Origin: Mycteria americana
Lineage: Eukaryota > Chordata > Aves > Ciconiiformes > Ciconiidae
Direction of reading: 5' to 3'
DNA length: 64,000 nucleotides
NCBI RefSeq assembly: GCF_035582795.1
Contig: NC_134366.1
Coordinates: 141,720,256-141,784,255, forward strand
A program made the position numbers and the translations under genes. The notes under the pieces are model-generated. The model made no database searches. It had not been told where the DNA came from and saw only the letters and a program-made list of their open reading frames with translations. Shown piece after piece: positions 13,501 through 27,800 of the stretch (the first letter of the stretch is position 1; each line of letters opens with the position of its first letter).

Positions 13501-16500
13501 CAGTTCTTCTTTGTTCTCCTTTTCCTCACTCATTTTTGTCTTTCGTAATTCCTGCCTCTTCCATTTACAAGATGCCTCCTCGTGTACCCAAATATTTGGT
13601 ATTTCTGCTCTCTGGACTATTTCTTGTCTTCCCTCCCCTGAAAGCTGACTATATCTTCAGAGACAGATGAAGATGCCTCAGGTGATGGAGAAAGACCATG
13701 ATCCTCTTTCTCCGAACCTCTCCATTCTGATTTGGAAGTTGACTGGGGTTTAGTGATATTTTCAATAATGGCTGGTTGATATTCTGTTTCCAAATGTGAG
13801 CTCTGCTTTCAACAGCAGAACGATAAAGATGTAGTGCTTAATAATGAAGAACAGCATTTTTTATTTTACAAAACAAGCCTCTCAGCTTCAGTGGTGTTAT
13901 TCATGAATAACACCTTGTGCATATGCATTATGAGACAGTGCTTAATTGAATGATTGCATAATATGTTGTTCCACAGAATAAAATATGAAATATTCATTAG
14001 GCCAGAGAGAGAGTTAGAATGCCTGGTGGTTAAATCACTCACCAGGGAAATCCAGCTCCTACTCCTTGCTCCAAGTGAATTTGTAAGTAGTTTATACAAA
14101 AAGGCTTTAAAAGCAACTAGGAATTTTACCCCAAAATATACTATACCCTCACGGTTACTGTACTATCCCAACAGGCAGGAGTGTGCTCTGAGTGGGGCAT
14201 GGAGAGACACAGTTAAACGTAGATCACCCACATCCTTTCATGTAGTTAAAGTAGTCAGATGCTTTAACCTCTAGGCAGCTGGGTTTAATGGAACCAAAAA
14301 CTCCCTACAGATTTTATTTTTCAGGAAATGATTGACTTGGTATAGGTGCCTCATTCAGGAAAGGGTTTCCAGATGTGACTCCAGAATAGAAGGAAGCACT
14401 TTATTGCAGTCTAAATTCACACTCAGTTAAGTCCCTGTGAGGCACGTGGTGTAGGCAACATGGATATATCCCTAGCTTAAAGTGGAGGGCTCTCCACTTA
14501 CTTTTAGCTGCTTTGAGTCAACTTCTAAGAACCCAACTCACCTCATGTCTCGCATTGGGAAACTGGGGATAGTGGTAGGATACCAAAAAATGTTGCAATA
14601 TTCTGTATTTCAACACCTAAATCCTGTTGCAGATTGAGCCTTTGCCAGTCTGTGAGGTGGAAAGATCTTCAGGAAACATGTTTAGGTAAAGTAATACTTA
14701 AAATAATACCCTCAAATAAATTAAATTGACCTCATAATAGTTGCATCTGTTGGAATCATGAGAAAACTTATTGAAACAATAGTGGAACAGAAGCTTGAAA
14801 TAGATAAAATTAGGAGGGAAAGGATAATTTTAAAATAAAATTAATTAAAAAATAATTTCCATCTCAGAGAACAGTTAGCTCTGTCAAAACATATGTATGT
14901 ATTTTATGAGTTTCTGGTAAATAATAATTAAAAAATGCCTTTTGATTTTGTGCAGGGTATCAGAGAAGCATTCTCCTGGCATATTTATTTTTTAGTTTAT
15001 TCAGGGGAAAAAAAGATAGTGAGATTGGGGAAATAACACACTCAGGGGAGACAGAATCAGTCAGAATAAATAAATATTCCCAAAACCATAACAGAAGCAA
15101 ATGTGGCACCAAATATCACTGATAGACAAAGACTACATTAATTCAGTATTGCAAATTACTTTTGCTTAAGGCAGATGTACTTGGTATACCCTCTTAATTA
15201 TTGCTCTTCTCATCAGTTTGCAACTCAAAGTACATTCTCTCAGTAGCAATTAGGGAATGATATGATTATACGAAGCTCTAGGAACAAGAGAAAGCTTCTG
15301 GACCAAAATGCTAGAGACTTTTTTTTAAACTTTGCATTGTAACAACTGCCTTGTGCGCTGTCCCTCTGGAGAACCCATTCCACAGAGGCTAGGGAAACAG
15401 GCTGGGCCAACGGAGACTGTGACTTTTATATATCATATCTTTTCAACCCACCTTCTCTTTGGCCACTCAAGCATGGAGAAGACAGGAGGAGGGTGCTCTA
15501 GCTGACTGGTGAAGCAGAGGGTTCAGCTTCTTGGCTCCTGTTCATCCAGTGAGTGGTTCCCCTTGAGGAGATGCTACATATATATACATATGTGACTATA
15601 TCTCTATAGAAGATCTCTCTCTTGCTACCTGACTGGTGCTAGAAGAAAAAGCTGCTGTAAGAAAGCAGGCAGCAGAAACACTTGTCATGTGTTTACCTGC
15701 TTTTGTGTGTCCAAAAGATTACAGGTGTGCTAACATCTGTCAGTCATACCAGTAGGACTTTGTTTGAGAGCCTGTGAAGTGATGTCTGCCCTCATTCCCC
15801 AGGGGCCAGGATTCTAACCCACTCTTTTTTTCTGCACTGTGCTTCATACACTGATGACCTAGAACCTTATTAAGTAGATTTCTGTTTAATTCCACCTTTT
15901 AGTGAAAAGTCCAGGTTGTTTTGGCAGATCAAACCAAAAGATACCCAGGTTGTAAAAGTGCAGTATATTATGAATACGCATCAATATATGTGGACTGGCT
16001 AAAGTTTAATGTCATATGAAAGTAGCCACAATAGTGAACTTCTCTTCGGCACAAGGGGGTTCATAAGAAGACAAAAGTTTGCTGCTTTCATATTCTTTTG
16101 GCCAGTAAGTTTGGGATACTGCCAACAAATGAAAAACAGTGAATTGTCCTCTCTATTCAGTGCTACATTTATTTATTTTAGCTAGAGACTAGATTAAATG
16201 CTCACTAAATCTGTTAGTATTGTGAAAATCATTAAGATGACTGCAATATTAAAAAAGATTAACTACAGATATGGTACCTTTAATATTCTGGGAAGTCACT
16301 TTGAAATTGATACTTTCCCATCAGCTCTGTTTTAAGTAATGACCAGACCCAATTTCTTCTTAAAGGCAAAACAAGAAATGGGGGACTTACTTAGTTTTGG
16401 AGAGGTTCTGATTTTTTTTAACTTTAAATGGAAGAGTAGGACTACAGTCAGCCATAACACCCATTTAAGATAGATTGATATATTATGGGGCAAGTAAAGT

Positions 16501-18020
16501 TTCTCATTTACATAAATGGTACTGATTTGATTTTTTAGGGAATAGTGAAAAATAAGATCAATATTTTTCAAATCAGTCAAAGAGGGAAAGAGATAGAGAT
16601 TGGGAGAATTTACTGGGGACCAGCAAGGAGCCTATTCAGGTACTGTTAGCCTCTGGAATCTTGATTTCTGGCAGAAATCTTGCCAACATGCAAAACATCT
16701 AGAAATGTGTAAGCATGAATAATTCTATTCACCTTTCCTAACTGGAGAAAGATAATCTGTACGAAATATTACAAATTTCCATTTTCCATTTTTAGTGGTT
16801 AGGGGTACAAGGTGATCTGTTATTGTTTTCTTTTGCATTAGTATTGATCAACATTATTTTAGGAGTATATCAGCTTAAGAGAAACTTTATATTAGATTTA
16901 AGTAGATCTGAGGATGGGATAGTTGCAGAGTTTCTCAAGAATTCACAAAATATAATTCTGGTAGAGCCTTGGCTTATGTATATACAAATCAGGCATTTGA
17001 AAAATGAAGAAAAGCTGCCTTTGCATCTTACAATTCCACTACTTCTGAGAATATTGTTTTAAAAAATAAGGATGATGAAGTAAATTTCTGTATTATAATA
17101 ATGTAAGATTTTTCTCAATCAAACTATTCACAGGTGACAAGGATAGTGGTCAACTGATGCCATGCCACTGTTGCTTCCCATAGAAGGCGGTTAATTCATA
17201 AAGAATATTTAACTTCATGTTAATGTCAGAGAATATGTACTACAGACATTATCATCATAAACTGGATTCTTCTTCATTCCAAATGAAAATGATAGTATCT
17301 AAAGCAGACAGCAATAGGAACCCAAAAGACTGTGGTTGTGACTGATAATATCTCAGGCGACACATGAGTAGGGAGGGGACAGTTTCAGTAGTATCAATGT
17401 TCAGCCTGTTTTTCAGAATGACATGTCAGGCTGTAAATATATTGTCTGGCTAATAGTGTGCATTTGGCTTGCATCAGGAAGCTAGTTTTTTCTGGAAGTT
17501 GATCTGTTAGCTTTCAGGTAGGCATTAGCCCAACTGAAGAGGCATAGCAGGGGCTCAGAAGATAGCTCTGATTCATTCAGGATGAGGGAGATACTGTATG
17601 AATGGATAAAGATAAATCAAGATAAATCATGATAAAACCAATGGAGGGAAAAAATAATGGCAGAATTGAGATTAGGACAAGAGGTCATAAGTACAGCTAG
17701 ATCATATTACAGCAAAATGACGATGATTTCAGGACACCACACCAGAAGGTTTAGGTGATCACAGGAGCAATTTTGTTGATTTACAAATTAGCTGAAAAGA
17801 AAAATCAGTTAACTATTCATTTTGGAGTATGTATTCAATTGAATTCTATGTTCTGTTCAAATTTCTGACTTGAAAGGGAATATGAAGCTGGCTGCTCTAA
17901 TGGAAGCAATTATTGACAATGTGAGAATCTGGCTGGGCTAGAAAAGTTGTTGCCTCACTGTAGCAAATGTCCAGTGAAGGTAATTATTGACTAAGGAGTC
18001 CACTTTATGATAAACTGTAA
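7511..18020. other. Long non-coding stretch, no gene recognised
   Basis: About 10.5 kb of AT-rich sequence with only short chance reading frames, the longest (around 13.95-14.27 kb) with no recognisable domain. A roughly 29-base tandem duplication lies at 11,901-11,959. I found no exon with both splice signals and recognisable coding content, no structured RNA gene and no clear transposon. Ancient repeats are probably present but below what can be recognised by eye. Confidence 0.5.
11901..11959. repeat. 29/30-bp near-perfect tandem duplication
   Basis: Unit 1 (11,901-11,929) and unit 2 (11,930-11,959) differ only by one extra G and the last base. It looks like a recent local duplication, possibly slippage around the GGG-TTTTTT run inside each unit. 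Confidence 0.9.
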
Positions 18021-18330
18021 TCAGAAGTGAGAAGGGAACAGAAGACTGCAAAGAAGGTTGGGGCTACGTTCGAGCGGAGATACAGCCCCTCCTTTTTCTA
18101 TTTGCAGTCCTCTTCAGAGGGAAGGGGGCCCGTGGATCCCAGGAGTGATGCTAAGGCCATGTTAGCAGGGTGGAGGGCTGATGGCAGTTTGCCACCACGT
18201 GGTATGGATTACAAAGGAAGTATGACCTGCACTGGACGAGTCATTGCCAGATGGTTCCCAGATGTGTTATTTATGAAGTCACGGCCTACTTAAACCACAT
18301 TCCTGGTGTCTTGTCTTCTTTTCCTGCAAT
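18021..18330. other. GC-richer patch, possible degraded repeat (unclassified)
   Basis: This about 300-base block is clearly richer in G and C, and in CpG (for example near 18,069-18,077), than its AT-rich surroundings. It carries an 88-codon plus-strand open frame (18,027-18,293) with no domain I recognise. The composition shift, with sharp edges on both sides, suggests an inserted element. The segment near 18,285-18,330 has the flavour of a retroviral LTR end, but I cannot name a family and found no target-site duplication. It could also be a decayed processed gene. Confidence 0.3.
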
Positions 18331-20834
18331 GTCCAAGACATTAATGAAGGAATGTATGAGAACTAAATAGCAGACCAGTTGTCAAAAACCAAATGGCAAC
18401 AGAAATCCTTTCCTGTCTCTGGACAGATGTAAATACATATTAGATTAACAAAACCAGCTTTAAACAGTTGATCCCTGAAGAGTCATAGAATTGGCTTCTG
18501 TAGTGCGTATTAAGGACAGTACTTATCTTGGCCTCATCGGTCCCTTGTGAATCTCTACCATAAAACTTACCACATTATCCTTGATGATTCTGTTCTTATA
18601 TCTTCTTCCTTCAAAAGGGCCCTCACTCCCCTAACTTCCTCAATGTAGAGAAAAAATTCTTATAAATAAAATCTAGGTTATTCTTTAATAATATATACCA
18701 GGCTAATCTGGATGAATGCTGTAGTGTTTGAGATGATCTGACAATGTCAAACATAGTTTGTGGGTTGATTGGTTGGTTGGTTTGTTTGCTTAAATTAGTC
18801 AGGTTTGGCAACAAGCTGACGTGACTGAGTGATCATGCAAGTTTCTTACCAGAAGGTAATTTATTTAGTTTGCATAATGTATCTGAGGCAATGCAGTAAC
18901 GGTGCATTAGAGCAGAATTTTCTATTGCTTTTGTTGGTCTGTTTTTGTCTTTTGTTAGAAATGGAGGGAGTATGATTTGTTTTTTCCTGTTGCTATAGCT
19001 ATGAGAAACAATTCCTGAGTCAGTGCTAAGAAGGTAGAAAAGAACACCGCAAACAAGCTAGTGCTTTGTAACATCCTAGAGACAGAACTGTAGCAATATG
19101 ACTTGACATGCAGAATAACATCAGTTGGCACAAGTTTTATTGATTACAACCTATCATGTGATGGGCCCTCAGGTTTTAATAAATAAGCTGGAATTCTACT
19201 GGTATAAGAAATAAAAGTTTAAAACAATTCAGAAATATTTATTTTGAATACAGAAAACGCATGAGAGATTACTTTATATATAACATTTTAATGCAGATAT
19301 TCAAAATAGATAGCAACCTGTTTGCTTTCTATCACTAGAAAGTATAGGTTATATGTATTAACGTTGATTTTCATTACAGTGATCTAGGTTTCTTTCTCAA
19401 TTTATTCCCTTGGTGAGCAAATTCTCTAGGTGGAGACCACTGTAAACGAAATGAGAATATGTCCATAATATGAAAGTGTTGCAAATATATTCAGGGTCAA
19501 TGGGATTTTTCTACTTATGTAGTATTCTACAATGTAGATACCAAGAAAAATGAAACTGCTATAACCTATTTCAGGCAAATACAATAATTCAAACAGCACG
19601 AAAGGACGTGTGTGGCACATTTTGTATAGATGCAAACACTTCACAGTTAAAGAGACTGGTCATCTTTGTTCAGACAAAACATTTTGAATCATTCATCTGA
19701 CTGCCAACTATGTTAGGAGGAGAGAAAAAAAAGTATGGTTATCATTAAAGAAAAGCCCTGGAATCTGTTAGTTCCTTGTTAGAAAGATTAAGCTTTGTAA
19801 GTTAATACTATATGAAGTAGGGAAGGGAACTGAGATATACATCCATGTACAGGATGAACATATGTGGCATTTTATGCATATATTAGAAGTCATAGAGCTT
19901 GCATATCAAGAGCTAAGAGTTTGACAAAGAAGTCAGGGAGTAATTTATTGAAACAAAACCAAATAAATTACTTGGCTTTTACCATTGTTCAAAATACAGC
20001 CTTCTTGCACAGATAAGTAAGCCAGGTTAAAATCATTTAAGAAGAACAACCACTGACAGGAAATAGCAGGTCAGCTGTATCAATATTCCCACAACTGGAA
20101 GTTAATTGAACAACACATTAATGTAGCCTAATTATTCCAGATATTTTTAGGCGTCCAATTCTTATAAAATTTACATTTCAAAATAATGGACCAAAATAGT
20201 TTATACCTGCATGGTCTCATCTTTCCTGATGTCCAGTTAAAACTTGATTCCAGACAAACAGTACAAATTTTTCATTGTTGTAACTGTAGAGTAATTGCAA
20301 CAGATTTCATCAGTCTTGGATTTGTCCCAATATATTTTTCTGAGGAAAGTACACAATTTCTTAATTTTTTTTATATTAAACCTATGTTCTACTAGGAGTG
20401 GTTCAGAGAGGGTGTTATTTGTAATGCAGCATCCATTTGAGTGGTGCAAGGATTTCAAGGTACAAGGAAGCACAGTTCTTCTCACCCCAACTTTTCGTTC
20501 TTGAGCCCCCGACATCAACAAGGATAGCGCAGTTTGGAGTATTATGTGTGAATACACATGAGATGACAGCAGTTAATGAGCTGGCTGCTAACTTAGTCTT
20601 TCCATTTTATCTTTCTCTACCATTGCAGTATGACCTAGACTTTATTTCCTACTCACTTTAGATTTTGTGTTGCTCCTTACACAATTTAGAGTTCACTTTG
20701 ATTTCTGAGTATTCATACCAGCCAGCACGCCTAAATAATTTCCTGTTGTTGGAAGAACAAACGACCTAGTAAAAAAGTTGGAGACAATAAAGGAAAGATG
20801 CTTGGAGACAATGAAATAAGAGAACTCAGAACAT
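18331..20834. other. Non-coding stretch, nothing recognised
   Basis: AT-rich sequence with short chance frames on both strands. A short GGTT-type run lies at 18,768-18,790. No exon, RNA gene or transposon could be supported. Confidence 0.55.
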
Positions 20835-21757
20835 TTTCATTAACATCTTCATTAATGATCTCGATGATGGAGTAGAGTGCAACCTCAGCAAGTTTGCCAA
20901 TGACACAAAACTGGGAGGGGTGGCTGATATGCCAGAGGGTTGTGCTGCCATCCAGAGGGACCTCAATAGTTGGAGAAATGGGCTGACAGGAACTTCATTA
21001 AGTTCAAGAAGGGGAAGCGCAAAGTCCTGCAGGAGGGAAGGAACAACCCCAGGCACCAGTACATGCTGGGGGCACCCATCTGCGAAGAAGCTTGGCAGAA
21101 AAGGACCTGAGGGTCTTCTGTGAGCCAGTAATGGGCCTTGCGGCAAAGAAGGCTAATGGTATCCTGGGCTGCATTTGGAGGAACGCTGTCAGCACATCGA
21201 GGGAGCAGATCCTTCCCTTCTCCTCAGCCCTAGTGAGGCACATCTGGAGTACTGTGTCCAGTTCTGGGCTCCCCAATACAGGAGAGACATGGAAACACTG
21301 AAGAGAGTCCATCTAAGGGCCACAAAGATGATTAAGACACTGGAGTATCTCTCTTATGAGGAAAGGCTGAGAGAGCTGGGACTGTTCAGCCTGGAGAAGA
21401 GAAGGCTCAGGGGGGTCTTATCAATGCCTATAAATACCTGAAGGGAGGGTGCAAAAAAGACAGAGCCAGGCTCTTTTCAGTGGTGCTCAGTGACAGGACA
21501 AGAGGCAATGGGCACCCATGGAAACACAGGAGGTGCCATCTGAACATCAGGAAACACTTTTTCACTGTGAGGGTGACCGAGCACTGGCACAGGTTGCCCA
21601 GAGAGGCTGTGGATCCTCCCTTCTTGGAGATATTCAAAAGCCATCTGGACATGGTCCTAGGCAATCGGCTGTAGGGGGCCCTGCTTGAGCAGGGAGGGTG
21701 GACCAGATGATCTCCAGAGGTCCCTTCCAGCCTCAACCATTCTGTGTTTCTGTGACT
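20835..21757 (+). mobile_element. CR1 LINE (avian), 5'-truncated, plus strand
   Basis: About 0.92 kb from the end of CR1 ORF2 and the 3' UTR. The protein-level signature begins with a degenerate form of the reverse-transcriptase segment around F-A-D-D-T-K-L. Here the catalytic box reads F-A-N-D, so the first aspartate is lost. It continues through the conserved C-terminal ORF2 region ('SLEKRRLRG', '[14 protein letters not shown]', 'FKSHLDMVLG') and ends with the typical CR1 3' UTR and a decayed ATTCTGTG-type octamer tail near 21,740-21,757. Several frameshifts break the frame into pieces in all three plus-strand phases. It is a dead copy, like nearly all CR1 insertions, which are 5'-truncated because reverse transcription starts at the 3' end. 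Confidence 0.93.
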
Positions 21758-23979
21758 TTGAGTAAAAGGAATTATCTTCAGTGAAAGGGCATTTCTCAGG
21801 CTATAAACTATACTATTGTACACGGGCTCAAAGAGAATTAGACTACATAAAAATTTGTCCATTTTTTCAAGGTTCTTCAAAACCTGTCCTTATAAATAAA
21901 AATTCTCACTTCATTTGGAAAACAAATTACTTCACCATTATGTATTTTAAGAAAACTTCTTTTTTCTCCCCATAAGATCCAAAAACATAACCATGAGAAA
22001 CTTAGTATCAACCTCCCACTCTCAGTTAACTTTTCATTAGTATTTTTTCAAACCTAGCAAAAATTCTAAAATTACAAACCAGCAACATTTAGCATGTCAA
22101 AAGATTTTAAAAATTCCCAAACTTAAACACAGTTCTAATTTAGATGCTTTTATCAGCCTTGGTTTTTTAAATGTTGGGCTGCATTATTGACAAGATAATT
22201 TGCAGAGCATTACTCATGCCATTTAGCTTAAGAGTCCTTACTGTTTCTTATTTCCTTTTGGAAGTTTTTAAAACATAGATGATTACCCAAAGAACAAGTC
22301 AGATCCTTTATCACAGCGAAAATTGCCAGTAATAGATTAAATGTATAGATATTAGGAAAACATTACTTTGAAGGTATACATACAAGAGTGTTTGTTGCTT
22401 TACATGATGGTTTTCAAGGGTTTTATATAAATTCTGTTAATAATGCATGTTGTTACATATCATGCCGTTTGACTGAGGAATGGAAAGAAAGGTTGAAATC
22501 TGAGATAATATTAAAATACTTTAGAAACTTTAAAGCATTATAATAGTTATTTCAATAAAACTACTTCAAATATTTCTTCAAGAAGGAAACAATTTGGAGT
22601 TCAAGTTCAGCGGCATAATAACTGAAAACGTATAACAGTACTCTTATTCCCATCACTAAACTATAGATTAGGGTCTTTTTCAGTTGTTGCCATTATAAAT
22701 CCCTGTTCCCAGGGGTGCCAAGCTATCATAAAAATTTGCTTTGGGCAATGCTTTGAGATAAGTTCTTCAAATAATGCATAGGGGATTGGCTTGCAACTCC
22801 CACTTGTGTTAATAGGAGCTATCAAGGCAAATCTCTCATGGATTCATGGGAGAAAAAGCTCCAGAGTATAAAAAGTTTCGGCCTGAGGATTATTTGTTTT
22901 TGATATATATCCTGATAAAAACATGTTCTAAAATAAAACACTTCAAGCTAGTGATCTCAGATATTTGCTGGGACTGCTAACACTCAGTAGATTGTCTTTA
23001 ACAGAAATTCCACTGATGAAGCCTGCAACATAAATTATTTCCTAAACATTTATGGAAGAGAGAATGATAGTTTGGATGAAGAAATATAAATTTTCAAGTC
23101 AACAATATACTATTTTATCTAATTAATTACATAGATTTTTAAAAATAAACTTTTATATTTTTCAGTATCAAATTCAAAATGCTGGTTGAGCTTCACTCAG
23201 ATGCACCCCTGTTCCTTCACATTTTCCACTTTGACATAGGTTACAGTGGTAGACCAGCCCATCTTCCCTCTTCTTCTGGGAGAAATTCCATTCCCCTGAT
23301 TCCAACAGCTCACATTTCATACAGTCCATCCATGAATGAGGTCAAGGGTTTACTATAAATGAGAGTGCTGATAACTTGACACACTTCATCTTCTAAAAAA
23401 TCTGGCTATGTCTATGTCTCTGGTCCCTGCATTCCCCAAGTAGCTAGGCAGTAAAATATACTGGAAGCTTCCATTGAGAACCATAATTTTCTGTTCTCCT
23501 AAGTTCTCCTAGTAATTTACATTAAACATACAATTGTCTGAATACTGCAAAAGAAAAACCACTACACAGACACATCAACTTCATCAACTTCAGTCAGTCT
23601 GAAGTAGTGGCTTAATTTTATGTGTTCTGACTCATTCCTTGGAGCAACCTTTTTTCACAGAGTGTTGCAAGACTGCAGGGAAAAGGAGGATTCACCTTCC
23701 GGACTAAAGACCGTCTTTGTGAGAACCACTTTTTCTGCCTACCCATTCTACATTCTTTTTCTTAGGTAAGGCATTCTAAAAGAACAAACTTATGTCACAG
23801 GTAGACTACATCAGCTCAAACCAAGTACTTCTCTAACACAGTTACAAGACTATAAACTCAACACATAGGCTAAGGAAAGTGAGCTATTCTGCTATAATAG
23901 GTGCAGCTAAACATACTCTGTCTTCTGTAGGCAGATATTTCAAGTCCACTTCTTTGTGCTTCTTTCCATTTCTATACAT
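21758..23979. other. Non-coding stretch, nothing recognised
   Basis: AT-rich, short chance frames only. No gene, RNA or repeat could be supported here. Confidence 0.5.
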
Positions 23980-24840
23980 CTTTCTGGTAAACAGATGGCA
24001 GAAACTTTAAATAGTACTTCAGGTGAGATCTCACCAATGTTGTCTACAATAGTATTACTGCTTTCCTGTCTCTACTGCAAAGACCCTACTTGCCACAACC
24101 TCAGATCATATTTGTCATTTTGGTAGCCTCTTCACATTGGTGGTTCAAACATGTATGTGTCTGGTTAATAGTACCAAGCATTATCTTCTTTCTCTATTAT
24201 TTCCATTTCCATATTTCATTTCTCTATTATTTTGGTAAGCACCAAAGTCTTGCTATTAGTCTTACACCTCACACTTCCTATTGTTGTATGTCATCCCATC
24301 TTTTTTACTCCAATGTTCCGTTCTCCATTTTGCTCTGTCTGATAGTCTGGACCTCTTCTGTGCTAATCCCAATTCAGTATCATTGTAAACTACTTTACAT
24401 ACTAACAATTTCCCCTAACAGTATCACCTGCACTCTTTTCCTACCCTTATTACAATTCTTGTGCTAGTCTACCTTCATTAACTTAATAAATAATTTCCTA
24501 TGTGAATTGCTTTGTAGTAAATCTGATCTCCAGATATATTTTAGCTACGACATTTTCATGGCCTAGAAAACCTATTACTTTAGCCAAGAAAGGGACAGCA
24601 TTACCCTGGTATGATCTGCCTTTGCTGAACCTACCTAGAATTTTATTTCACTTCTGGTTTATATAATTAATTATACTTTGATCCAGATTTGTTCTAAAAT
24701 CTTCATGTGGTAAGATTACTATGCCTGTAATTATCCAGATCACATTTCCCCCTTCCTTAAATATATGCAATATGTTTGTTTTTCTGCACCAAATGCAATA
24801 TGACTCATAGTCTGATGGACTCCTTAAAAATACTTGCTAC
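23980..24840 (-). mobile_element. Ancient CR1/L3-type LINE relic, minus strand
   Basis: The plus strand shows, in order, heavily mutated versions of several blocks familiar from antisense CR1/L3 copies in reptile and bird genomes: a 'gtgagatctcaccaatg' block near 24,025, a 'gatcatatttgtcattttgg' block near 24,105, a protein-coding stretch of ORF2 through 24.2-24.6 kb, and a 'ctgtaattatccagatcaca' type block near 24,725 followed by a 'tatgcaatatgtttg' block. The colinear order supports one element, although parts in the middle are too diverged to align by eye. The 125-codon plus-strand open frame at 24,090-24,467 lies antisense within this relic and is not a gene. Boundaries are approximate. 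Confidence 0.65.
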
Positions 24841-27800
24841 CACAGTACTTTTCTGTGAGGAAATATTGTGTTCAAATATTAAAACAAAACTTAATATTTT
24901 TTGTGGTCCTGTGGAAAATATATTTCAATAATCAGTGGAAAGTTATGAAATTGCATTTTGCTGACCTCTTTGCTTTGCAATGGGTAGCATTTAACAAAAT
25001 AAATAAATAAATTATTCATGAATATTTATAACCCATCTGCTTTGAATATAGTCTATCAAATTTAAATGAGACAAAGGATTAAAGCTACAATTTAAAAGCT
25101 TAAAACTAGAAGGGCTTATTTCTAACCTTAGGACAGCCCAGCATTTAAATAAGACCAATTGGAACTGGGAATGAATATGAACTCTTAATTTTATTAATCT
25201 CCTTATACTGCTGTGCATTGTTCTGAGTCACCAAAATATGCATAGGTTCTGAATATCCTGACACTTTGCTTTGCATTCCATGTTATATTTTAAGAAATAC
25301 ATATCATGTATCACTTGCTAATGGTTTCTGTGGGAGGAGATGAGTAATTAAGGACTTGTGAAATTGGGGCAGCATACGTTTTTATAACTGATAACATAAA
25401 CTCACAGGATGGCTGCAGTTCAACAAAGGGCTTAGCATGCACTGTTCTATAAATAAGCACAGGAAATTAGATTAAAATTTTAAAATTAGATTGCCAAGAT
25501 TTTCAAAAGTGACCATAGGATTCATGTGTCTTGCTTTGGGTCCCCCGCTATGAAGGACTTTTCAGAATCCTGATGTTTTACACCTTTTGAAAATATTTAA
25601 GTTTTAGAAAGACTTTTATTTGTCCAACCCAGAAATCTATAATACATTTTTGAGAAGGATTTAGCCAGACTTGAAAAAAAACCACACAGAATAAGCACGA
25701 CTACTCTTTCAATTGCATTGTTGGTTAGACATGTTATATATAACAAATTAAGGACATAAATTTTCTTTAAAAAAGTGGATTATAGTCACTCAAGTCCTTC
25801 CATCTTTTTTTTTTAGTGTAAAGCATTATTTGTAATACTGATAGGCACAAACTGAGCCTTACAGTTCCTCCTTCTTCACTATTGCTTTGCAGTTTCATTT
25901 AGAAATTTAGTGAATGTTTAAGTTTCATTGGTTTTCTTTCCTAAACGTTGATAGAACATGAGACAATGCCATTTATAGTCTTGGAGAATTTACCTGGGAT
26001 TTGTAAATAAACAGTCCTGTTGTTTGGGACTTGGATGCTGAGTTTCAGGCAGAGGAGGGAGGAATGGAGACATTTTTCCTTCTCTAGTGCTGAAAAAGGT
26101 GTCTGGTACCTTATAGCATCAGACAATCCACTCAGTACAGCTGAGGCACTAAGGCAGGCTTGTAACTATAGCTTATGACAATGTTGTGAGATTCAGGGGT
26201 ACTTCCCAAATCCCTTTAAAAGCTCAAACCATGTTTTGATTTGGTGTTGGAATAGAACTTGAGCACTCCACTTCATCTTACCACTGTTCGGTTTCCAACC
26301 GAAGAAAACCAAAGTGGGAGGGTGAGAAGAACACTGGTACAGATGATGGGGGCAACAGGGAAATTTTCAAAATACACTTTACCTTGACATCTAGACCATG
26401 TTTACTATGATAGATCCAATGTTTAGGAAAGCCTGGAAAATGCTCTATACATGATTTTCTCTTTTGCAGAATGAGAGTGTTGGAAAGATCCTTGGCATGC
26501 ATCTCTGTTGCATTTTTAGAGGAGAACGAAGCAAAAACCCAAGAGAATGAAACTTTATTCCGCTTTTCTTAAATTCTGAAGTCTCTTTTCACTTAGTACT
26601 ATTTCATGGGTTTAGTTGTTTATGAAAGAAAAGAGTAAAAAATAGTCTTGAAGACAGAAAATGTCCTAATAGGTGTTACACATGAACTTGACCATAAATT
26701 AAATGTTCGTAACATAGTAGCAGACAATAGTAAGAAACAGAAAAATAGTTGAATGTAAGGCTCGATTTTTCTTCTGCTGCTGTTTGAACCTTTCCTCTTG
26801 TCTTCACTACTCTAAAAGTAGGGCCTTACAGAACTTCTGTGCAACATCTAAAAGCTTATCTAATACGTTTGACCATTGTACAGGGAAAACAGCAACATGG
26901 ACAAAATATTTCATGAAAGAGGAATTTTAAAATTCTTCTTATGAAGAATATTGTCAACCGCATAAAAACGGAGATTGAATATGCCAGTCTCTCTATTCTC
27001 CAGTCCTGCTCAACTTCCTTGAATTACCAGCCTGTGTAAGAGGATTTGGGACATCAGAGCAAAAAAATAAATGGACAATTATTGCAGTTGTCATTGGAAA
27101 CAGTTTAGATGAGCTATCGGGCGAGTATGGTTTTTGCTGTTCTGGTGGTACAGATGGCAGGAACAAACAAAATTTGTGGATAAATGTGCAAATGTGTAAG
27201 TTTTGTCAAAAAAAATTGATTAATAGAGGGGATACTACATCTACTTTGAAACTGCTCTTTCACTTCTAGCCCACCAGGTGAAATCAGTCCTAGGGAAACT
27301 GCGAAGGAAGTTTGTCACTAAGAATAAATTGTGGTCTGAACTGGCAATCCTTGTTAGATTCCTTCCTTTGCTTTCTCTCTTCTGCCCTTAATAGACATGT
27401 ATACATTTACAAATGGCAATTCCAAAATTAAATGTCCAGACAGGACTTGGAATGGGTCTGTGTACTGCATAACTCCACTCTTCTTGAGATGGTCTACGTA
27501 AAACTGTATTGATGGCACTGTACACTGGCTAAGCCCATGCGGCTACTCCTTCTGCCAGTCCTTCCATGTCTCACAGGCATTAACTTCTACATCTTAGTTT
27601 TATGCACGAAATTCATACAGTGTTTGGAGGATAAAATTAAATGCTGTTTAAGATAAGAGTTGAACACTATCAACAGCTTTGAAGGTGGGAGGAAAATAGC
27701 AGATAAAGCCACATTTATTTTGATTATACTGTCTCACTGTTCAGCTGAAATGAAGGACATGCAACTCCCAATGCTGTTCAGAGAGAATCCGAATGCATTT

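Noticed and set aside
13954..14274. 106-codon plus-strand open frame
   Set aside because: No recognisable domain or splice context. Length is within chance expectation for 64 kb.
21428..21880. 150-codon minus-strand open frame
   Set aside because: It is antisense to the plus-strand CR1 copy, a known by-product of CR1 3' ends.
24090..24467. 125-codon plus-strand open frame rich in hydrophobic residues
   Set aside because: It lies antisense inside an ancient CR1/L3 relic. The hydrophobic look comes from T-rich sequence.
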